From NCBI GenBank assembly GCA_020186115.1, contig WSYJ01000138.1, forward strand, positions 496,001 to 560,000: a stretch of 64,000 nt of DNA, written 5' to 3'. Position numbers and translations under genes: made by a program. Origin of the DNA: Histomonas meleagridis (taxonomy: Eukaryota > Parabasalia > Tritrichomonadida > Dientamoebidae). The notes under the pieces were generated by a model. That model did no database searches, was not told the origin of the DNA, and saw only the letters and a program-made list of their open reading frames with translations. This document shows positions 9,266-18,989 of this stretch, in pieces. Within the stretch, counting starts at the first letter, position 1. Each line of letters starts with the position of its first letter.

Positions 9266-10882
9266 TCATATATCCCTATAGTCTTGGTATTGCTCGTAGT
9301 CGGGCCTTACCTTTGTCATCGAGTCTGGATTCATTTTCATTCCTTCGGGCACCTCAATTTTGTTTCTTTCCAACAGCCTTCTCAGGTCGTACATTATTAC
9401 CCTATCCTCAGGCGTAACGTAGCTGATGGCTGTTCCCCTTTTCCCTGCTCTTCCTGTTCTTCCTATTCTATGTACGTATACACTTATGTCTTCTGGAACT
9501 TGGTAATTCACAACGTTCTCAATCGAGTCAATATCGATACCTCTTGAAAGAACATCAGTTGCAACAATGATGTCGATGATTCCGTCCTGCAATGCGTCAA
9601 TGACTGCTTCTCTGTCTTTTTGCGCTTTGCCGCCATGGATAAATGCAACACGAAATCCTTCGTTGCCGAGTACATTCGCAATATGTTCACATGATTCTCT
9701 CGTGTTAGCAAACACAAGAATTGGCTGCTTAAGCCCATGCATATCTTCAATGACTCTTTGATCGCGTTCAAGGACTGACGTGTAATGAACAACTTGTGTA
9801 ATGTTCTCTGACGCATCTCCAATTTGTCCAACACGTACTTTGACAACATTTGTAAAGAACTTTTCAACAATAGTCATAACAGCTTCGGGCATTGTGGCGG
9901 AAAACATAAGAAGACGCTTATCTGGTGATACAGAAGAGAGAATACTCTCGATTTGTGATGAAAATGATCGATCAATCATTTTATCGGCTTCATCTAAAAC
10001 AACAAATTGACAGTTGTCAACCGCCATAAGGTGACCGTTAAGAACATCATCAAGTCGACCGGGAGTTGCAACAATGATTTGGTAGCCATGACGTAATGTA
10101 AGCGCTTGGTCTGTGATGGAAAAGCCACCTGTGAGTGCAAATGTATTAATCCCAAGCGAAATGCAGATACTTGAAATGACTTCATGAACTTGATTAGCAA
10201 GTTCATGAGTAGGTACAAGAACAACACCAAGAGCACCATCGGTTGGACTGTACTGATGTACTTCTAAATATTTCATAACAGTACAAATTAAAGGAACTGC
10301 ATAAGCAAGAGTTTTACCAGTACCTGGTTGTGACAAGCCAATAACGTCACATCCATCGAGTGATAAGGGAATACATTGCGATTGAACTGGTAGTGGATGG
10401 AAATAATTACACTGCAAAAGAGAATCAATAAGGATATGTGGAAGAATAGAAAAAGAATCCCATTCAATGATAGGTGGGGTAATGTTTCGTTCTTTCGCTT
10501 GAACAAATACATCATTATTGGATCGCCAAAGACGTGTGTCACGTGGACCCCATTGTCTAGTTTCTTCTGGGGGCCTATTACGGTGTCTTGAAGGGCGAGA
10601 AAATTCATCCTCTTTTTTCTTTTTAAATACAAATTCTTGTTTGGAATAATCTTTGAGTGTTGTGTCTTCTTTGAAACTCCAATCCTCTGAAAATGGAGCT
10701 GTAAAACTCCGAATGTTGCGCTCTTTTTCTCCTGTATAGCGTTCGTGAACAACTTTCTTTTCATCTCTCGAAAGTGTTGCTTCTATCATTTTCTTTTGCG
10801 GCTTTCTATGTGGATGATTTTGAACTGGTTGTGCTTTCCCTCTCTCAGTTTTTGGCACAAAACTGATCGAGAAATCTTCCAT
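9266..10882 (-). CDS. DEAD-box RNA helicase, Prp28/DDX23-like (538 aa)
   Basis: ATP-dependent RNA helicase. The core (about 150-510) shows the Q motif (LPVQSQCIPL), GTGKT, PTHELA (motif Ia), TPGR, DEAD (VLDEADKM), SAT, then in domain 2 IHGG, ATDVLSRGIDI and HRIGRTGRAG. Features shared with the U5 snRNP helicase Prp28 are the N-terminal W-x-F-KEDTTLKDY segment, a block like the family's RDWRIFREDY before the Q motif (here TRLWRSNNDVF), DKMID, and a tail NPDSMTKVRP. Prp28 displaces U1 at the 5' splice site, which fits an organism that still splices (RBX1 is next door). Other DEAD subfamilies cannot be fully excluded. Confidence 0.85.
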   Translation of the reverse strand: MEDFSISFVPKTERGKAQPVQNHPHRKPQKKMIEATLSRDEKKVVHERYTGEKERNIRSFTAPFSEDWSFKEDTTLKDYSKQEFVFKKKKEDEFSRPSRHRNRPPEETRQWGPRDTRLWRSNNDVFVQAKERNITPPIIEWDSFSILPHILIDSLLQCNYFHPLPVQSQCIPLSLDGCDVIGLSQPGTGKTLAYAVPLICTVMKYLEVHQYSPTDGALGVVLVPTHELANQVHEVISSICISLGINTFALTGGFSITDQALTLRHGYQIIVATPGRLDDVLNGHLMAVDNCQFVVLDEADKMIDRSFSSQIESILSSVSPDKRLLMFSATMPEAVMTIVEKFFTNVVKVRVGQIGDASENITQVVHYTSVLERDQRVIEDMHGLKQPILVFANTRESCEHIANVLGNEGFRVAFIHGGKAQKDREAVIDALQDGIIDIIVATDVLSRGIDIDSIENVVNYQVPEDISVYVHRIGRTGRAGKRGTAISYVTPEDRVIMYDLRRLLERNKIEVPEGMKMNPDSMTKVRPDYEQYQDYRDI

Positions 10883-11339
10883 TAAGCCGAGTATATTTGA
10901 AAAGTGACGGATAACGTTGTGGAATGGTGTGCCACTCTAACCGTAGCATTTCTGATAAAAACGATCAGATCAATGTTTTTATTCTCTTTCAAGAAAATTG
11001 TTTACAGAACAAATTTTCCAATGTTTTAAGCTGTGCTTGTCACTAGGAAATTTTAGGATTCATTAATTCTATGAACAAAATTCATGTCAATTTTGTGACA
11101 ATTAGTTAATTATTAAACCAAACCATTAATTATTATTTTAATGGTCACATACCAAAAAAAAAAAAAAACATGTACTACGAAGGATATCCTTGAAGATCAT
11201 AAAGAAGGAATAACAGGTAATATTGCAAATTAGTAATTGCGATAAAAAATATAAACGGAAATGTTTTCAAATGTTGTAAAACTAAAGAGGAAATTTTGAG
11301 TGCTTTATCCGGACGTCGCTAAGAATTTTTGAGAAAGAT
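10883..11339. other. Intergenic region, DEAD-box / Wee1-like kinase
   Basis: 457 bp, AT-rich, with a run of about 14 A near 11155. It carries the helicase promoter and the 3' end of the kinase gene. No gene seen. Confidence 0.5.
10902..10908 (-). promoter_or_regulatory. Initiator-like element (TCACTTT) of the DEAD-box gene
   Basis: TCACTTT on the minus strand, about 20 nt before the ATG, matching the trichomonad initiator consensus. Confidence 0.5.
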
Positions 11340-12254
11340 TTATTCACAATGTTTAATTGATTCATAAACAATCTGCTCGGCACTTGGCCGACGGTCTGGG
11401 CATGGGTCTAGCATTGCGTTTACCAAGTTACACAAGTGTTGTGAGAAAGGTGTCTGATATGCCCCATGACCAAGTCTGATTTCGCCGTTCCGAATCTTTG
11501 CGTATCCTTGGCAACCACCTCTGGGTGCGCTTTTACCACTTGCAGCTTCCAAAAGGACAACACCAAAACTGAATATATCCGTTGCTGATGTTACCCTTGG
11601 ACCATTTGGAAATGCAAGTGCCTCTGGAGAGACGTACGGCCCTGCGCCTTCGTCTCCTTCTGAGAAAAAATTGATTTTTGTGAGTGTGCCGAAATCTGCT
11701 AATTTGAAGTGGTGGTCTGTCATCAATATGTTTCCTGGAGAAACATCAAGATGCATTAATCCTCTCGAATGGAGTATATGGAGTGCTGTCCCAATGTCAT
11801 GAATCAAGTGCCAGATCCTGCTTTCGTCTTCTGCGACAAAATTGTAATCTGAGATATCTCCTCTTTCACACAACTCCATCTGAAGCATCGCTTTTGTTGG
11901 ACTTTCATAGAAGTTAATTGTTTTTACAAAAAACGGTGAAGATATTTGTTCACTTTCCATCATTCTTATTCGATCAAATTCATCTCTAACTCGTTTTTTG
12001 TGTTCTGTGATTTTAATTGCATAACGCATATTATTATCGTCCGTTGAGTATGCTTCGTAAACTGCTGAATTGCTTGTACACCTTAACGGGGTTTCAGAAC
12101 CCAAAGTAATTCCATTTGATTCGCATATGTCAGTTCTTTCGTCATCTGTTAAGGCATGAATTGAAGAGGGCATGGGAGAAGGCATTAATTGGCTTGACTC
12201 CCCGTAATCATCTTCATCATCAAAATCAAGATCGGGAAGTGGGAACCCTTCCAT
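11340..12254 (-). CDS. Wee1/Myt1-like protein kinase (304 aa)
   Basis: Likely inhibitory CDK kinase. Residues 1-55 are acidic and Ser/Pro-rich; the kinase domain spans about 50-300. The catalytic loop is HLDVSPGNILM, where HLD instead of HRD and the following D-x-x-P-x-N is the Wee family signature. DFG is present (LADFGTLTK) and the activation segment has EGDEGAGPYVSPEAL, like the Wee/Myt EGDxxY block. The glycine loop is degenerate (RCTSNSAVYEAY), as often in this family, while the VAIK-type Lys is kept (YAIKI). A perfect GC-core palindrome lies about 140 bp upstream of the start. Confidence 0.78.
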   Translation of the reverse strand: MEGFPLPDLDFDDEDDYGESSQLMPSPMPSSIHALTDDERTDICESNGITLGSETPLRCTSNSAVYEAYSTDDNNMRYAIKITEHKKRVRDEFDRIRMMESEQISSPFFVKTINFYESPTKAMLQMELCERGDISDYNFVAEDESRIWHLIHDIGTALHILHSRGLMHLDVSPGNILMTDHHFKLADFGTLTKINFFSEGDEGAGPYVSPEALAFPNGPRVTSATDIFSFGVVLLEAASGKSAPRGGCQGYAKIRNGEIRLGHGAYQTPFSQHLCNLVNAMLDPCPDRRPSAEQIVYESIKHCE

Positions 12255-12916
12255 CGAAATTTTGGAAATAATAAACGAATCTTACTCAATATACTGAACC
12301 CCTTGACATGTTATGTGAAAATGATTTAAAAAGCTAATTCATTTCCGTTCTTAAATGGTCGGTTACTTGTTGTTCTTGGAACTAAAACTCAAAATGGCGC
12401 CATTTTTGATGTCCTCCGATCTCTTTTTTGGTGAAAATATAACATAATCCTCTTTTTTGTCCTTGCAAAAAGGATGAATTGTGCGTTCATTAAGTACAAA
12501 GAAAAAGAAGATTTAGAGTTTTTTATTCGACACCATAAATAACGGTTCGTTTAGCTTTCTTTTGAATTTTTATGAGGGAAATAAAAAAAAATTATTTGAA
12601 AATTGAATGCTACAAAATCTAACCGTATTCCTAATAAAAAACAACCAAAGGAAAAAAATTAGGATTTGGAAAATTATTTTATATCATGAAAAAGAAATGA
12701 ATAGATGCGCTGCATAGTAGAAATCATACCTTTTTATTTCTTGGATATTATTTTGCAATTTCAGAAAATTACATTTAATTGTTAGTTTTAAAACTTTTCT
12801 ATTCCGAAGAACATTGGATTGAGAAAGCTCTTCGCCTTAATCATATACAAAAAATCTGAAATTTGGCTGTCTACATAATCTTAGACACTTTAAAGAGACC
12901 GTTATTTAAACCACGC
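12255..12916. other. Divergent intergenic region, Wee1-like / BET protein
   Basis: 662 bp between divergent start codons, AT-rich apart from the palindrome at 12391-12406. It should carry both promoters. No gene or repeat recognised. Confidence 0.5.
12391..12406. promoter_or_regulatory. Perfect 16-bp palindrome AAAATGGCGCCATTTT upstream of the Wee1-like gene
   Basis: Self-complementary over all 16 bases, with a GGCGCC core in an AT-rich intergenic region, 137 bp upstream of the Wee1-like start. The TGGCGCCA core resembles E2F/DP sites. A regulatory role is inference only. Confidence 0.4.
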
Positions 12917-13648
12917 ATGAAAAGGCAAAATGTTCTTCCAGAATTCCTCAAAGCAAAAGCATTAAAAGCCATGAACACCCTTTGTGCAAGGCCATTAGCA
13001 GAAATATTTCTTCATCCAGTTGATCCCAAAGATGAAGAATATGCAAATTATTATGAAGTGATTAAAGACCCTATTGACTTAACCACTATCAAAACAAACC
13101 TTGAAAAAAATAAATATAAAACGATCCTAGAATGGAAAAATGATGTTGAAAAAGTCTGGAATAATTCTCTTTTATTTCACAAAAACAATGATCTTGTTCG
13201 GATAATTACTCTTGATCTTAAGCACTTCTTTGCAGAAATTTCAAAAGCGATTGCAGAAACATCAGTTGATTGTTGGAAACTCAAACTTATTCAATTACAT
13301 CAAGAATTACTTGTATGTGGCCGTGAAATGATAAAATGTAGACCAGCGTCCGGACAAAAAGCGAAACCAATTATTAAAAGAGATCAACTTACACCAATTA
13401 TTGAAGATCTTCCGCCTCCACAATTTCGAAGATATTTCAAATCTTTCACACCTGAAGAACTAATAGAACTTACAAATTCTTTAAATTCATTAAAAGAATC
13501 ACAAGTACAAAAAATATTATCAATCTTGAAAGAACAAGAGCCAGGGTTTATGTCGTGTTCCTCGAGCAACGAATTAAACATTAACTTACTAAAGCCATCA
13601 ACATTGTCTATTCTCAAAGAACAACTTGATGAGGTATTGCAATCTTGA
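12917..13648 (+). CDS. Single-bromodomain BET-family protein (243 aa)
   Basis: Predicted acetyl-lysine reader. The bromodomain (about residues 8-105) shows FLHPVDPKDEEYANYYEVIKDPIDLTTI and a C helix with NSLLFHKNND in place of the usual YNxxxS region. The C-terminal part (about 150-240) matches the extraterminal (NET) domain: LTPIIEDLPP, then ELNINLLKPSTLSILKEQL, close to the family DFETLKPSTLRELE. Animal BET proteins have two bromodomains; plant GTE proteins and this one have one. The first ATG in the frame is at 12917. The frame is open upstream to about 12863 but without an ATG. Confidence 0.85.
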   Translation: MKRQNVLPEFLKAKALKAMNTLCARPLAEIFLHPVDPKDEEYANYYEVIKDPIDLTTIKTNLEKNKYKTILEWKNDVEKVWNNSLLFHKNNDLVRIITLDLKHFFAEISKAIAETSVDCWKLKLIQLHQELLVCGREMIKCRPASGQKAKPIIKRDQLTPIIEDLPPPQFRRYFKSFTPEELIELTNSLNSLKESQVQKILSILKEQEPGFMSCSSSNELNINLLKPSTLSILKEQLDEVLQS

Positions 13649-14140
13649 TGTTCTTGAATTATAATTTTTAAATGATTTATGTGTGTTAAATAATTTGTAA
13701 ATAAAAGTGTTTTTTATTTAAAATGTTATATAATTTCTATATTTTAATATAATGTTTGGTAAATTACTCTTTTTCCACATTTTTTTAGAAGTTCTTCTTA
13801 ACTTAATGTTAAATCAAGTTGAAAAAACATATGATTTAAACAATTATATTTAATTTTTTTTTCATTTCATTTCATGATTTAATGATGGTTTTAAAAAAAG
13901 GATGAGAAACGTGTCGTAAAATTTCTGTTAAATTTAAGGAATTGGACTGCTGAATTTTTTTTTTATGTGCAATTCTTTTTGTGGTGTTTCCCAAAAAAAT
14001 AATTTGAATACTTTACAAAACGTCGCCGGAAGCTTTCTGAATCAAAATTTTCACTGATTTGAATGCATCTAGTTGTTTTTCATTCAATACCATTGAAATT
14101 CTGAGGAAATTTTTCGTTCACATCATTTTTATTTTTTATC
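13649..14140. other. Intergenic region before the split pseudogene
   Basis: 492 bp, AT-rich, with no gene. An initiator-like TCATTTT lies near its right end. Confidence 0.5.
14123..14129 (+). promoter_or_regulatory. Initiator-like element (TCATTTT) before the split pseudogene
   Basis: TCATTTT, about 11 nt before the ATG at 14141. The pseudogene thus kept a host-type promoter motif. Confidence 0.4.
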
Positions 14141-15540
14141 ATGGAAAAATCAAGACAAGCCTTGCAATTAGCAGCGCGAGAAAGACAAAAGCGGATCAAG
14201 GCAGAAAGACAAGCACGTATTTATAGATAACTTTATGAAGCGAAAAGTGTCAAATGTGTTTCAAACATAGAGAGAAATGAAGATATTAATTCAGAAAATG
14301 AAAAATATGATGAAATTATCAATCCAATATTGAGAAACCTTGGAGTTCACCCAAATGCAAAAAGATATGATGAAAAAATTTATCAATTAGCATCCAATAT
14401 TAATTCGATTTCGCCACAAGCTTTACGTTATATATGATCTTTTATTCCATTACCTTTTTATACATCAATAATACATAATCATTTAGCAAATTTAATCAAT
14501 GAACGTTTTAAGTCTTTGATTGATATTAATCAAATAGATGGAATCATAAATGATTATAAAGACAATCAAATCAATATTTTTCGTTCAGCTCCAATGGATT
14601 GTATTTTAAGTATTGACGCAATAGCATATTCGCCCGATGTGACTATAACAAAAGATAATGAAATTATTGGTTTAAAAAAAACAGTTTTACAAAATATTGA
14701 AAATCTATATCAATTTTTCTGCGAAAATGCACAACAATGGATAAATTCTTTAATGATAAATTGAAGTCAAATAGAAAATTATGCCTTCGTTTATTACATT
14801 CAACCTATAAATCCAGATTATTCGTGCTCAATAATTCATTTTTCTCCTTCACCTCAGGGGAAAGCAACAAATATTCAATGTGAAACACTCAAAACATTAC
14901 GTAATAAATTAAAGAATCATAATATATATGTTCTTGGATTTGCCTTTGATGGTGATAATTGCTATGATTCTTATCATAATTCGTTTTTTGGTCAATATGA
15001 ATGTGTTGCTGGACATTACACAGCTTCAATTGTTGAAATTGTAAAAAAAGTTTTTTTTCGATATATTAGTGATCCCCTTTATATACTCAAACGTGCAAGA
15101 TATTGTTTACTTAAAGGCGTACCATTAACTATTGGATTTAATCGAAATTCACCAATCATTGACATTTCCGAAATACGGGAAGATTTAAATTTATTACCGA
15201 TTTTAATTAATAACTTCAAAATCACAAAAATGCACGATATTCTTCCCATTTCTAGATTTTCTATTAACAATACTTTAATGCTATATGAGAAACATAATTT
15301 TTCAGCATTATTATATTTCTTACCATGGTCTTTATTTATAGAAGCAATGTCTAATGACAATATAAATTTAGATAAAAGAATTTCGCTATTTGAAATCATT
15401 TTTTTTTTAATATTTATATATTATAAATTTATGAAGAAAACAAAATTAGACACAGGAATTAAACAAAGAAAAATGAAAAATATTGTTGCTTTAACACTTT
15501 TTGATGAGAAATTATGTATTCATTGTTGTAATACAATTCA
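14141..15540 (+). pseudogene. Transposase-like pseudogene, 5' part, split by the palindromic element
   Basis: One reading frame can be followed for 1.4 kb with only three in-frame stops (TAA near 14228, TGA near 14436, TGA near 14762) and then runs into the insertion at 15540. It begins with a basic ATG segment (EKSRQALQLAARERQKR). Motif-like parts are SIDAIAYSP, VLGFAFDGDNCYD and SDPLYILKRARYCLL. The last resembles the D-P-x-H-x-L-K-R-x-R helix of several cut-and-paste transposases, but I cannot name the superfamily. The frame continues at 37112 beyond the insertion. It was already decaying before or after interruption. Confidence 0.7.
15536..15540. repeat. Target-site duplication, left copy (ATTCA)
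   Basis: ATTCA directly abuts the left terminus (AC)7 of the palindromic element and is repeated at 37107-37111. Deleting the element and one copy restores a single open frame in the host pseudogene. Confidence 0.85.
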
Positions 15541-15603
15541 ACACACACACACACAGCGCTATGTGAGCTTCGTGCTACGCACTCGCTCCCACTCGCGCTA
15601 CAT
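15541..15603. repeat. Left terminus: (AC)7 plus GC-rich subterminal block
   Basis: (AC)7 then AGCGCT, followed by about 45 bp of unusually GC-rich DNA with recurring GCGAG/CTCGC words, in an element that is otherwise about 75 percent AT. The mirrored copy is at 37044-37106. This is the likely binding and cleavage zone for the mobility protein (inference). Confidence 0.7.
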
Positions 15604-15963
15604 AAACTAAAGGATGAACGGCTAAAATCGATTGAATTATCATAAATCGGTTGGTTTTGATTGAAAGTAATTAAATATATTTAAATTCATGATGACATTT
15701 ATATTTAAAATGTGTGATGCATGAATCCGGCTGAGTTGTTGTTAATACTATGTGGATTTTAGTGTTTTGTTGTTAATCCTATGTAGATTTTAGTGTTTGG
15801 AGCTTAAAGTTGTTATTAACTGAGGTTTTGAATGTAAAAAGTACCTTTTAATTTTCAAAGGTGATTTTTTAACCTTTTTTTTTAACCCTTTACGAAACGG
15901 AGAAAATGAGCATTTTTTGAAGGATTTAACGCAAAAGTTGAATGACAAAAAAATAAATTATTT

Positions 15964-16520
15964 TTAAACGAAACCGTAAAGTTTTTTGAATTTTGAATAA
16001 TAAAGTGCAAAACTTGAATTATTAGTATCTCTGCAATAAACATGAGCAGAACCGCGCTTATCATAACAGATTGTTAATTTTTCTGAATTTAATACCGTTC
16101 CAAAAGTAAAACGCATCTGTTTTATCATCATAATAATAATCTTCTAATTGATGATTGCCATACTTATTAACTTCAATTGAATCCTCGTTGATTTCGTCGA
16201 AGAATTCAAAGTCTTTTCCTTTACCTGAACTTTTATTTTTTAGATTTTCTGACTGATAAACCCAACGGAGATTTGAAACGTGATTGTTTGAACGATTGTG
16301 ATCTATGTGATCTATAAAAGGTTTGTCATCAGGATTTGGAATAAATTGTAATGCAACAATACGATGTTTAAGATATAATTTTCTGTTTAATTTACATGCA
16401 ATATAACCGGTAGTTTTTATTGAAAATTCTTTAATGATTTTTTTTATCATTTTTTCTTCTAATGGCATAAGGGTATTCTGTGTTAATCTCATAATTTCGG
16501 TTTACGACGCAAGTTTTCCA
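15964..16520 (-). pseudogene. Outer HNH_3 endonuclease gene, left-arm copy (frameshifted, start overwritten)
   Basis: Left-arm partner of the gene at 36121-36682. It reads KLYLKHRIVALQFIP, then FIDHIDHNRSNN and NLRWVYQSEN (HNH_3 core), then the acidic C-terminal module. Three defects are visible. The first codons are replaced by a run of 20 A (16520-16539). An A8 run (coding strand) near 16440 shifts frame early, and this is shared with the right arm. An extra base near 16077 truncates the C-terminus in this arm only. The first and third look like consensus errors. Confidence 0.7.
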
Positions 16521-16539
16521 AAAAAAAAAAAAAAAAAAA

Positions 16540-17929
16540 TAAAAAATTAAATTTTTTTAAAATTAGCTTTAATTTTTTATTTTGTAAAATCATCCGAAAA
16601 ATGTTAATTTACTTCGTTTCGTTGAGGGTTCAAAAAAAGGGTTCACTTTTTTATTTTTTTAACCCTCAAAAATTTTGTGTCACTTTTGGTGTCACTTTTT
16701 GTGTAAATTTTCATATCACATGTCTGTGTCACTTTTATATAAACATTTCACATAACATTTCTTTGTTTTTCATTTTCACATATCGTTTCCGAAAAATCAT
16801 TTCATATCACATGTCTTTCATTTCATATCACATGTCAGTTGATGAAAAATTAACGTTCGTTAGTGATACGTTTACGAAAAATAAACGGACGGAGAAAATG
16901 ACGGTTGATAAATTTGAACAACCGCTGAAAAAGTAAGTTGTGAAAAATAAACTTTTTTTAACGGATTTCAAAAAATTTTTTTTAAACGTTTTCTGTTTAA
17001 AATTTAACGGAAATTAACGGACGGAGAAAATGACGGTTGAAGTTGTTGTAAAAAATATTTTGAATTATCATTTAATTTAGTGGCAAATGTAAAATTTTTT
17101 GAATTGTCATTTAATTTGGTGGCAAAACGATTAATAATTGAATAGGTACTGAAAATATTGGCGGGAAATGAATTTGAATGAGTTCTGAAAAAGTTTTTAA
17201 AAGTATTGAAATCTTAAAAAAAATCTGACACGCGTTTCTCGACACAGGAGCATTTTTTTTTCAATGTTGTAAAAAGTAAAGTATTGAATTATTTTACAAT
17301 GAAAAAAATTTTGGTGGTAATTGAACGTTAAGGATTAGAAATTGGCGGGCAGTAATGAGATTTGAATGAGTACTGAAAATGTAAATTTGAATGATGTTTT
17401 CAATTAGTGTCAAACGTAAAATTTTTTGAATCCACATTGAATTTAGTGGCAAATGTAAAAAATATTCGATGACGAATTTTATGACGGTGTTTATGACGAA
17501 GGATAAAGTGAACGTTAAGGAAGAACGTTAGAGTCGAACGTTAAGGAAGAACGTTAGAGTTGAACGTTAAGGTAGAACGAGTAAAAAAAAGTTCAAAAAT
17601 AAAATTCAATAGGTTTGGGAATCGAACGTAAGACATTAACAAAAAACGCACTGTACGGGAATCGAACGTAAGGCGTTCATTGAAAAAGTGAAAAACTGAC
17701 ATTGAAATTTTAAAATAAATTTATCTCGTTATATGATAGTTATTTTTACATGATTTACATATCAAACGAATCGCAAAATTATGTACTATTCAATGCTTAT
17801 AATTTCATGTTTTAAAATTGATGACATCATAAATTTATTTTTAGATTTTTGTAATTAACACTTAAAAATTGATGTTTCATTCGTGTGTGTGAGTGATTTG
17901 TCGATTTTAGCAATCAACGCTGATAAATT
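16540..17929. other. Non-coding outer stretch of left arm with short repeats
   Basis: About 1.4 kb with no supported gene. It holds two copies of a block containing AACGGACGGAGAAAATGACG (near 16882 and 17012), repeated ATTTAGTGGCAAATGTAAAA words, and near 17510-17580 tandem copies of GAACGTTAAGGAAGAACGTTAGAGT-like words (about 25-bp period). Two GGGAATCGAACGTAAG words near 17617 and 17659 resemble tRNA T-loop/B-box complements. The mirror lies at about 34720-36110. Confidence 0.5.
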
Positions 17930-18345
17930 CATGTTTTAAAATAATGATATATCATTAATTCCTTTGTCGAATGTTGTAACAAACGCTGATAAATTGAACG
18001 AACGTAAACTTGTTTTAAAATAATGATATATCATAAATTCCTTTGTGAATGTTGTAACAAACGATGATAAATTGAACGAACGTAAACTGGTTTTAAAATA
18101 ATGATATATCATTAATCCTCTGTCGAATGTTGTAATAAACGCTGAAAAATTGAACGAACGTAAACTTGTTTCGTTCATCTGAATCGTAAGTGATTTGTGG
18201 ATTTTGAGCGTTTGATGCTTAAAAATTGTTGTTTGAAAATAATGATATACATAAATTCCTCTGTCGAATGTTGCGATAAACGCTGAAAAATTGAACGAAC
18301 GTAAACTCGTTTTAAAATAATGTGAGTCGTTAATGGTTGTGTCGA
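17930..18345. repeat. 78-bp tandem repeats, left arm
   Basis: TTGAACGAACGTAAAC recurs near 17994, 18072, 18150 and 18291. The first three are 78 bp apart, each followed by AATGATATATCAT and a CGAATGTTG word. Because 78 is divisible by three, long artificial open frames run through the block. I do not treat these as genes. Mirror at about 34300-34720. Confidence 0.75.
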
Positions 18346-18609
18346 TTTTAGATTTTTTTTTAAATAATGAGGTAGCAAAGTAACCGGTAATTTTTATATT
18401 AACAGTATAGTGTCGGAGCCTTCCGACATCCGACATGAATTTTGATTTGTGACTTGTTACTGTTACCAGCACATTTTACAGAATTCTGTTTATAAGAATA
18501 AATTAACAGAAGAAACAACAGACAAAAAACAACTAGATGAAAGAATAACAGAAGAAACAAGAATATAATACTTATAAATGTACTGTTAAATGAAGGTATC
18601 AAATGCTGT

Positions 18610-18870
18610 TAATTTTGTTACCGCTATTGTTACCATCACCTTTAACAGTAATTATAAGAAAACAATGACTCATTCAAATCAAAAACAGCAAAGAAAACTC
18701 CGATTCACACATAATCGACTTTGAAAATTGTTACCATCACCTTTAACAGTAATTATAAGAAAACAATGACTCATTCAAATCAAAAACAGCAAAGAAAACT
18801 CCGATTCACACATAATTGACTTTGAAAATTGTTACCATCACCTTTAACAGTAATTATAGAAAACAATGAC
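18610..18870. repeat. 101-bp tandem repeats, left arm
   Basis: About 2.5 units of a roughly 101-bp repeat. GTTACCATCACCTTTAACAG recurs at about 18630, 18730 and 18831, followed by ATGACTCATTCAAATC and ACTCCGATTCACACATAAT. It lies directly downstream of the primase-helicase stop. Mirror at about 33778-34035. Confidence 0.75.
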
Positions 18871-18989
18871 TCATTATTTAGAATCATTAACTTTTATCAT
18901 TAAATTCAAAAAATAATTACAATATAATTTATCTCTTAACATCAAACTCTCCATTAAATTCTTCATTAAATTCTTCGTCGATTTTCTTT

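Noticed and set aside
12863-12916. Upstream extension of the BET gene
   Set aside because: The frame is open but begins at TTG without an ATG; the first ATG at 12917 already precedes the complete bromodomain.
15400-15610. CRISPR array or bacterial-type repeats in the window
   Set aside because: The repeats seen are direct tandem or inverted with no unique spacers of constant size, and the genome is eukaryotic.
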